From assembly GCA_029255685.2 (NCBI GenBank), contig CM055318.2, positions 8,499,001 through 8,563,000 on the forward strand: DNA of 64,000 nt, in the 5' to 3' direction. This document shows, in pieces, positions 58,221 through 64,000 of the stretch. The position numbers and the translations under genes are program-made. How positions within the stretch are numbered: position 1 is the first letter of the stretch; each line of letters begins with the position of its first letter. The notes under the pieces are model-generated. The model was not told where the DNA came from and made no database searches. It saw only the letters and a program-made list of their open reading frames with translations. Source of the DNA: Silene conica. Lineage: Eukaryota; Streptophyta; Magnoliopsida; Caryophyllales; Caryophyllaceae.

Positions 58221-58771
58221 ATACAACATCCAGCAATTTAATATCCGTACCGAAATATTTTAGTCTAGAAGTTAAAACAGAGATATTGTAAATAATATTA
58301 CGTGTTCGAATCCCGTATATTCTTTATCGTAATCCGACTTAATGCGCGCTTTGATTGGAAAAAAAATATTCAACAATTTAAAATGGATTTTGCTCATAAC
58401 AAATTAACATTTAGCAAGTGTGAAATATGGACAGCTTAGCTCCCTCACTATTTTAATTAGGATACAGAAAAGTGAAAGCAATGGATGATCGGATTCACAT
58501 TGTATTCAACCTTCTAAATTCTCTCCGTCTTTGACCGCTTCATTTTTTATTTCGCAAATTCTTATTTTAGACGGTTTCTTGATAAGTATACGTGTCGGAA
58601 TTTTAGTAAAATGAGTACGTCTCCATCTCAGATTATATTAATAAGTATACTATTTCTGAAAGATCAATTCTTTTCTCAACATTCTTTTTTTGTTGTGTTT
58701 CTGCTTTGACCTTCTTCCAGCTGCAGACAGTCTGAAATTAGTGCAAGTTGATAATTTAAGCTTGTTCAATA
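58221..58771. other. 5' flank of the ankyrin gene
   Basis: No gene. GTGTTCGAATCCCG at 58303 is a lone B-box-like word. No clear TATA box close to the start codon. Confidence 0.4.
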
Positions 58772-60351
58772 ATGGATAGACTGTTTGAGACTGCACAGAA
58801 AGGGAATGTCGAAGAATTACATCGATTAATGTCGGAAAATCCCCTTGTTCTTCACCAAGTAGGACTTACCTGTGATGAGAATCCATTGCATTATGTCTCG
58901 ACTTCAGGGCACTTGGATTATGCTAAAGAAATGTTAAGGCTGAAGCCGAAATTTGCAGAAGAGTTGAATCCTGAAGGATATAGTCCGGCTCATTTAGCGT
59001 CTGCAAACGGGCATATAGAAATTGTGAGAGAGATGATCACAGTTAACCCGATGCTTTTCTGTCGCAAAGGAAGAGACGGGAAAACACCTCTGCATTTTGC
59101 AGTGTCGAGAGGGCGGGTTGACGTGATTCAGGAAATACTAGCCAATTGTGGCGATAGCATAGAGGTTGTGACGGTCCAGGGAGAGACCGCTTTGCATCTT
59201 GCTGTTAAGAATTATCAGGTTGATTGTTTCCGGGTTATGATGGATTGGGTAAGGCAAACAAACAAGGAACATATTCTGAATATGAAAGATGATCATGGGA
59301 ACACAATTCTTCATCTTGCTGTCTGGAAGAAACAAAGACAGGCAAGTCTTATCAGTTTAGTACTTTAGTTGCATTGTTTACGTTTCTGTTGCTAGGACGT
59401 TCCATTTGATTGTTTACGGGTGCAGGTGTCAAGAAACCAACTCAACCAAAAGATTAAGCCGATGGTTGGAGTCCCTTGATTCGTTCCCTTTTTTTCTTTT
59501 TGGGCTTGAAGTGTGGGTGCAAGCGGGATTCCCTTGCCTGTTCTGATTATCCACTTTAGAAGGGAGGGGGTGGGATTATCCCAACCCGTGACCTTTGGTC
59601 ACATGGCTCTAATACCATGTCAAGAAACCAACTCAACCAAAAGTTTAAGCCGATGGTTGGAGTTCCTTAATTCGTTTTATATTTCTAATAGCAGGTTTTA
59701 GAATCTCTTCTTGAAAACGGTCCTGGGATTCTAGAGGTGAATGCTAGTAACAACTGTGGCCTGACTGCACTAGACCTCCTATCAATTTTTACCAGTGAAG
59801 CCGGGGATCGAGAAATCCACGAGATACTCCAAAGTGTCGGAGCATCAACGGCTCAAAATGGCTTGAAACGCGTCAACCACCCTACTCCAACTTCTACCCC
59901 ACTGGCTCCTATCGATGAACATGATTTTATTCGACACTTCAAATTTCACAAAGGAAGAGACTCTCCAAGTGACGTACGAAGTACACTACTGGTGATAGCG
60001 GTCTTGGTAGCGACAGCAACGTACCAACTCGGTCTTAACCCTCCTGGTGATGTATGGCAGGACGACGGTCAAGGTCATATGGCCGGGACTTCAATCTTGG
60101 GAACTTATAATTTGGCAATATATGACTTGTTGATTGGTTTCAACTCGATTGGTTTTTGTGTCTCGCTTTATATGATTGACAAACTCACCTCCAAATTTCC
60201 GTTACAAACTGAGCTTCAAATGTGTCTCCTGGCATTGTACTTGACATATAATATGGCGGTTCCTGCCATATCTCCGCCAAAAGCCAAGGTTTTCGTAAAT
60301 GTCTTTACCACCGTCTTGCCTATCGTAGTACCAATATTATGCAGCTTGTAA
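58772..60351 (+). CDS. ankyrin-repeat / PGG-domain membrane protein, two exons
   Basis: Exons 58772-59341 and 59695-60351 give 408 residues. Residues about 30-225 hold five to six ankyrin repeats (for example GYSPAHLASANGH, GKTPLHFAVSRGR, GETALHLAVKN, GNTILHLAVWK, GLTALDLL). The C-terminal PGG domain has SPSDVRSTLLVIAVLVATATY, NPPGDVWQDD (the name-giving GG is GD here) and four membrane segments near 287-304, 333-351, 364-381 and 387-405. The layout is that of the ITN1/ACD6-like group, linked to stress and defence signalling at membranes. The intron donor is GC, not GT: CAG|GCAAGT, the consensus of GC-AG introns, and only this choice keeps the frame. The intron holds a TRIM-like element. A decayed relative lies at 26278. 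Confidence 0.88.
59427..59676 (-). mobile_element. TRIM-like element in the ankyrin gene intron
   Basis: Two ~60-bp direct repeats (from 59427 and from 59618) start TGTCAAGAAACCAACTCAAC. Next to the right copy, on the minus strand, is TGGTATTAGAGCC, close to the initiator-tRNA primer-binding site TGGTATCAGAGC. Short LTR-like repeats, a primer site and no coding frame fit a terminal-repeat retrotransposon in miniature. Confidence 0.55.
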
Positions 60352-60415
60352 TTTGTACACAAGTTTAGCTTCTCTAATCTCTAATATCCTAGAAAACTAC
60401 TTTGATGTTGTGGAA

Positions 60416-60600
60416 TGATAGATGAACGACCAACTATTATTAATATTCCTAATACGCTCTCTCACTCAAATGGGTTTCCACTTCGTGGTTTTTGAGGTTG
60501 TCAGGATTTGAACCCGTGACCTTGGCTCTGATACCATGATAGATGAACCATCTCAACCAAAACCTTAAGGTGATTGTTGAGGTCCAACTATTATTAATAT
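60416..60600 (-). mobile_element. second TRIM-like element, downstream of the ankyrin gene
   Basis: The right repeat (60537-60600) begins TGATAGATGAACC and ends CCAACTATTATTAATAT. The left repeat (60416-60448) has the same ends with the middle deleted. On the minus strand TGGTATCAGAGCC follows the right repeat directly, an exact primer-binding site for initiator tRNA-Met. Confidence 0.55.
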
Positions 60601-61694
60601 GTAATTGGGTCGAACTGAGGGAATCGGAAGATAAAAATTCAAAATGACACTGGTTTTTTCTGTTGTTTGTGACTTGCTTTGATCAGTTATGTACACTAAT
60701 AACACTATTATTATCTACTCCGTATCATATACGGTTGATACGGAGTATGTAACATTCGTTTGGACAGTATGCTTTCGAGTTTCGACTCAGTGAACGACAC
60801 GGCTCTCCTCGTGGCTCATGTTAACTGGTCTCTACCAGTGCCGAACATCTCACATGAGAACGTCAGTAGTCGACTAGTCGCAGACTCGCAGTGAAGTTCC
60901 AAACAAATTGGCACGAAATTGATGAAATAATATGCTCAGTAACTGAAACGAAACTAAGCACTACGTGAAAATAGAGCTTGTTGGATCGTGCCTCGTGTTC
61001 AAACCTGTACATTGGTTGGTCCATGCCGGAACAGGAAGTTACTGTCTGTTGAATTTGGTGATTGCGTTTCCGTTTACATGCCGATCCAGCACTCCGTCAC
61101 GTCAGCTAATAGTAGCCATGAGAATAAAACTGTTCATTTCCTTAATTAAAACATTATATACATTTACGACAAGAGCCATTGACAATATAAGCTTTTGTGA
61201 ACTTAATTCTATTTCACTTCAATCCAGTTCAATCGCTATCAATTAAAACATTTCGTCCAAAACACTGAGTTTGATTATTCCGTTCTACTCAAGCATAGGT
61301 AGATCACTTTTTATTTGTCAATTTTAATAAAGTATACGAGTTATTTTTGGTTATGGATTATAATGGAATAAATCAAAATGGTTTAGTAAAGTTGATGCGC
61401 TATTTTTTTTTGTGAAGAAGCGGTCCTCCAATGCAATTCTCGATGCAATTTTCATCTTGTGTTATTCGGAAATGTGTTGGTAACACAAGGGTAAGGTTGC
61501 GTACATCTGACTCTCCCTTACTCCACAATTTACAGAAATCATTGAGTTAGTGAGGTAATGTTCTTGTTATTAATAAGAGTTCTTTTCTAAGTTACGATTT
61601 TAAGCCAGTACTACATTTTAGTGAAATTTGGAGTGTTTTAAAGAGCTCTAAAACTTGAACCATCAAAACTCGCAACACTCCGAGAACAACCAGC
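60601..61694. other. intergenic DNA
   Basis: No gene supported. CTCCGTATCATATACGGTTGATACGGAGTA near 60718-60748 is a hairpin-forming word. Confidence 0.4.
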
Positions 61695-62918
61695 ATGGAA
61701 ACATCAATGAGACTAATAAACCCACTTCTCCTCAACCACCGCATCACCACCGTCACAACCACCACTAGCACCACCATTCTCTCCTCCAAACTCCACCTCC
61801 GTACTCACCCTCACCTTCTCTCCCGTACACCTCTTCGCACCAAATCCATTTCCTTCGCCCCTTCCTTCTCCTCCTCATACAACGCCGCTTTCCCTCCTTC
61901 CCCCAATTTCCCCAAGTTATCCTTCCTCCTTTCTCTCTCCTCCTCCTCAAACCCTAAGCCCACCCCTTCGGATCCCAGTTTCTTCACCTGGCACCGCTCT
62001 CCGCAGAACTCCGTCATCGGCGGCGGTGACGGAGGCGGCGGCGGCGGCGGTGGAGGAGGAGGAGTTTCCACCGCTGTGAAGCCGAAATCTGCGGCGGTGG
62101 TGCTAGGGTGGTTAGGTGCGACGCAGAAGCATTTGAGGAGGTATGCGGAATTGTACACTTCGCGAGGGATTGATGCTGTTACGTTTGTCGTGCCGGTAGC
62201 GGATGCGATGCGGGTGGATTTAGGGAGTACGGTTGAGAAGCGGATTGAGATTCTGGCGAATGAGATTGTTTCGTGGTTGTCGAATGATAATGGCGGAGAT
62301 CGAGATCGGAGTTTGATCTTTCATACTTTCAGTACTACTGGTTGGCTTGTGTAGGTTGATCATCCTGTTATTCTGTTTCGCTTAATTGGTCTTGTGTAAG
62401 ACGGTTTTATGAGTCGTTATTGCGAAACAGGTCGTTAATGCTGCTGGTAACGGGGATGGTTTGGACCTATTTCACAATTTTAATTTATATACAATGGTCT
62501 TACGTGAGAATTCGTGTTTTAGTTTGATCTACAATGATTTCAAAGTTATTTCATTTCCTAATACCGTCTCAATTATTTGTTTACCATCGATCAAAATGCC
62601 GTTCACACTGTAAACAATTGATTAGGATTAGGACGGAGGAAATAATTGATAATGGAAACGAAGGTACTACTGTCAATACGGGCATTAACATAGGATTAGG
62701 ATGAAGTAAAACTTGTACTCAAACCTCGGTATTATCCCTCGGCATTATCAATTTTATCATGGATGTGATTCTTTGTGCGAAATGTGAATGTTGGTGTCTT
62801 TGGTTGTGATTGCAGATATGGTTCTATTCTTACTCATTTGCAAGGAAGACCTGATCTTATAGAGAAGATAAAAGGGTGTATTGTTGATTCTGGTGGGGAT
62901 CCAGAGTTGAACCCTAAG
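61695..62918 (+). CDS. DUF829 / TMEM53-like protein, first two exons (3' part outside)
   Basis: Exon 1 is 61695-62350 and exon 2 is 62816-62918, joined by a GT-AG intron in phase 2. Together they give 253 residues, and the donor at 62919 (GTAATT) shows that more exons follow beyond the window. Residues 1-105 are rich in S, T, P and basic residues with few acids, like a plastid transit peptide. A glycine run (residues 111-124) follows. From about 130 the DUF829 domain begins: VVLGWLGATQKHLRRYAELY, IDAVTFVVPVAD, IFHTFSTTGWLVYGSIL and KIKGCIVDSGG. The family has an alpha/beta-hydrolase-like fold and is poorly characterised. The upstream sequence shows no TATA box. Confidence 0.8.
62351..62815 (+). 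other. intron 1 of the DUF829 gene
   Basis: A 465-base GT-AG intron. 62385-62515 contains GTGTAAGACGGTTTTATGAG and, 100 bases on, GGTCTTACGTGAGAATTCG, which look like ends of a small MITE. Confidence 0.6.
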
Positions 62919-64000
62919 GTAATTGTTTTCGCTATTGCTATGCGAGTAGTTAACTTTAATAGGGCGCTTGTGATACCAGTGTCGAGTATTAGTGATCCTC
63001 AACAAGCTCCTGCCCCTTCAGCAATTTTGGGCAAACTAATTACTCGAATACTTAAATTTTAAACCCAATTGTCAATTCCCAAGACTCACACAGTATTCAA
63101 AATCCGCGTGATAAAATGCCAATGAATTTTGAAGGATCATTTCGGAGTTTAATTGAATGAATCTGATAGCTATTACCGGCCCTAGTGAGTAAGGCGAGAG
63201 CACTAAAGTTTATTTGATATGGGTGTTCCCTTCTGTTAAGTCCTACTTGGATTCGAGAAGCAGAAAATGGAGAATGGAATTCAATCTAAGTCCACCCCTC
63301 GTTACCCGTAACTCGAGCTTAAACTCTCTCTGCTTTGAAACTTGCCCTCAGAAGCTTTTGCAGTAAAGCGTAAGCCAAACATGTTGTAGGGAAAGTGAAG
63401 AAATTGGATGATTTCAAGGTTACATGTGTCTTTTGAGTTCCGTCTTTTAATAATTTGTTTTCCCCAAAGAAGAGATATGAACATGCTCACTAAATGACTA
63501 AATACTAGAGAATCTCTCCATTTCTGAATTCTGAAAGACCCAAATATTCATTGTTTTTTTTTAGGTTTTGTAAATACCGGCTGTTAAAACCCTTTTGTTA
63601 CCCAAGTTTGTTGTGGGTCACTTTAATGGAAAACCCTCTATAGTCAAATGGAAAAGGCTGCATTCTTTTGACTCCTAGCGACCACCCTACTTGGAACGAG
63701 AAGGTGAGGACTTCTTTAAAGAAATTAGGCATAGATGACAATGGTATAGAAATTGTTAAGCCAAGTACTCCGGATGGAGACAGATGAGTTACCCACTAGA
63801 ATTGACATGATGAGGCATTGTACAGTGTGTCAAGGCCGCTGCAGAAGAGTCAGGTATTTCAGATTGCTGATGTCTGTGAATTGATAATTTTTGCTTAGAT
63901 ATTATGGCAAGTTGAGATGCAAATGATGATGCTATTCTAACAGTTTCGGTGTTAGCTAGCTTTGAAAAGTGGAAAACACTAATACCAGTTAATTTGTGAC
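62919..64000 (+). other. start of a long intron or intergenic DNA
   Basis: No further DUF829 exon is recognisable before the window ends. One stretch, 63647-63786, reads open for 46 codons (TPSDHPTWNEKV, KKLGIDDNGIEIVKPSTPDG) and has protein-like composition. It lacks a start and stops at TGA. I do not recognise it. Confidence 0.4.

Noticed and set aside
61765..62158. Minus-strand open frames over the DUF829 exon
   Set aside because: Shadows of the coding exon, caused by its GGC and TCC repeats.

Overview
This is plant nuclear DNA, dense in transposons, with four recognisable host genes. The genes have spliceosomal introns, and the mobile elements are plant L1-type LINEs, Ty1/copia elements, LTR remnants, TRIMs, Helitrons, hAT-like, PIF/Harbinger-like, Stowaway-like and Mutator-like short elements. 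A eudicot is likely. Caryophyllales is only a weak impression, from the style of the CGACGG-type MITE.

Layout. 1-2970: LINE on the minus strand, cut by the window edge. 3990-8603: AT-rich DNA with several MITEs. 9801-10955: a 1.15 kb element with inverted ends. 11878-12159: an intronless gene on the minus strand for a small secreted peptide with six cysteines spaced like a knottin. 12428-19035: hAT-like elements, one of them split by a damaged copia element. 19452-20879: a solo LTR with target-site duplication ATTAC and six TATA-bearing tandem units. 20985-26136: a second copia element, with TSD GCAAA and nearly identical LTRs but several reading-frame breaks. 26278-26670: a decayed fragment of an ankyrin/PGG gene. 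27100-29620: LTR remnants. 30250-35926: a full-length LINE with a C-terminal RNase H. 38504-41285: a four-exon SABATH methyltransferase gene. 42203-56640: Helitrons. 58772-60351: a two-exon ankyrin-repeat/PGG membrane protein gene. 61695-62918 and onwards: the first two exons of a DUF829/TMEM53-like gene.

The most unusual part is 42203-54671. A non-autonomous Helitron carries, inside the few TA dinucleotides at its own 5' tip, an 8.8 kb cluster of inverted-repeat elements. Each element is bounded on both sides by (TA)n. Three of them end in a GGATCCGGTGAG-like core and the fourth has a related end. Two of them (E2, E3) have a core of 22-bp minisatellite and arms holding nine tRNA-like modules. 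The modules have A-box and B-box motifs, are followed by T-runs, and all face outward. An uninterrupted sister Helitron at 54826-56622 shows what the tip looked like before insertion. I know of no named family that combines these traits, but I could not search for one.

The host genes do not form a pathway: a putative defence peptide, a small-molecule carboxyl methyltransferase, an ankyrin membrane protein and a hydrolase-fold protein. Many frame breaks in the retroelements lie in homopolymers, so base-calling error cannot be excluded for them.
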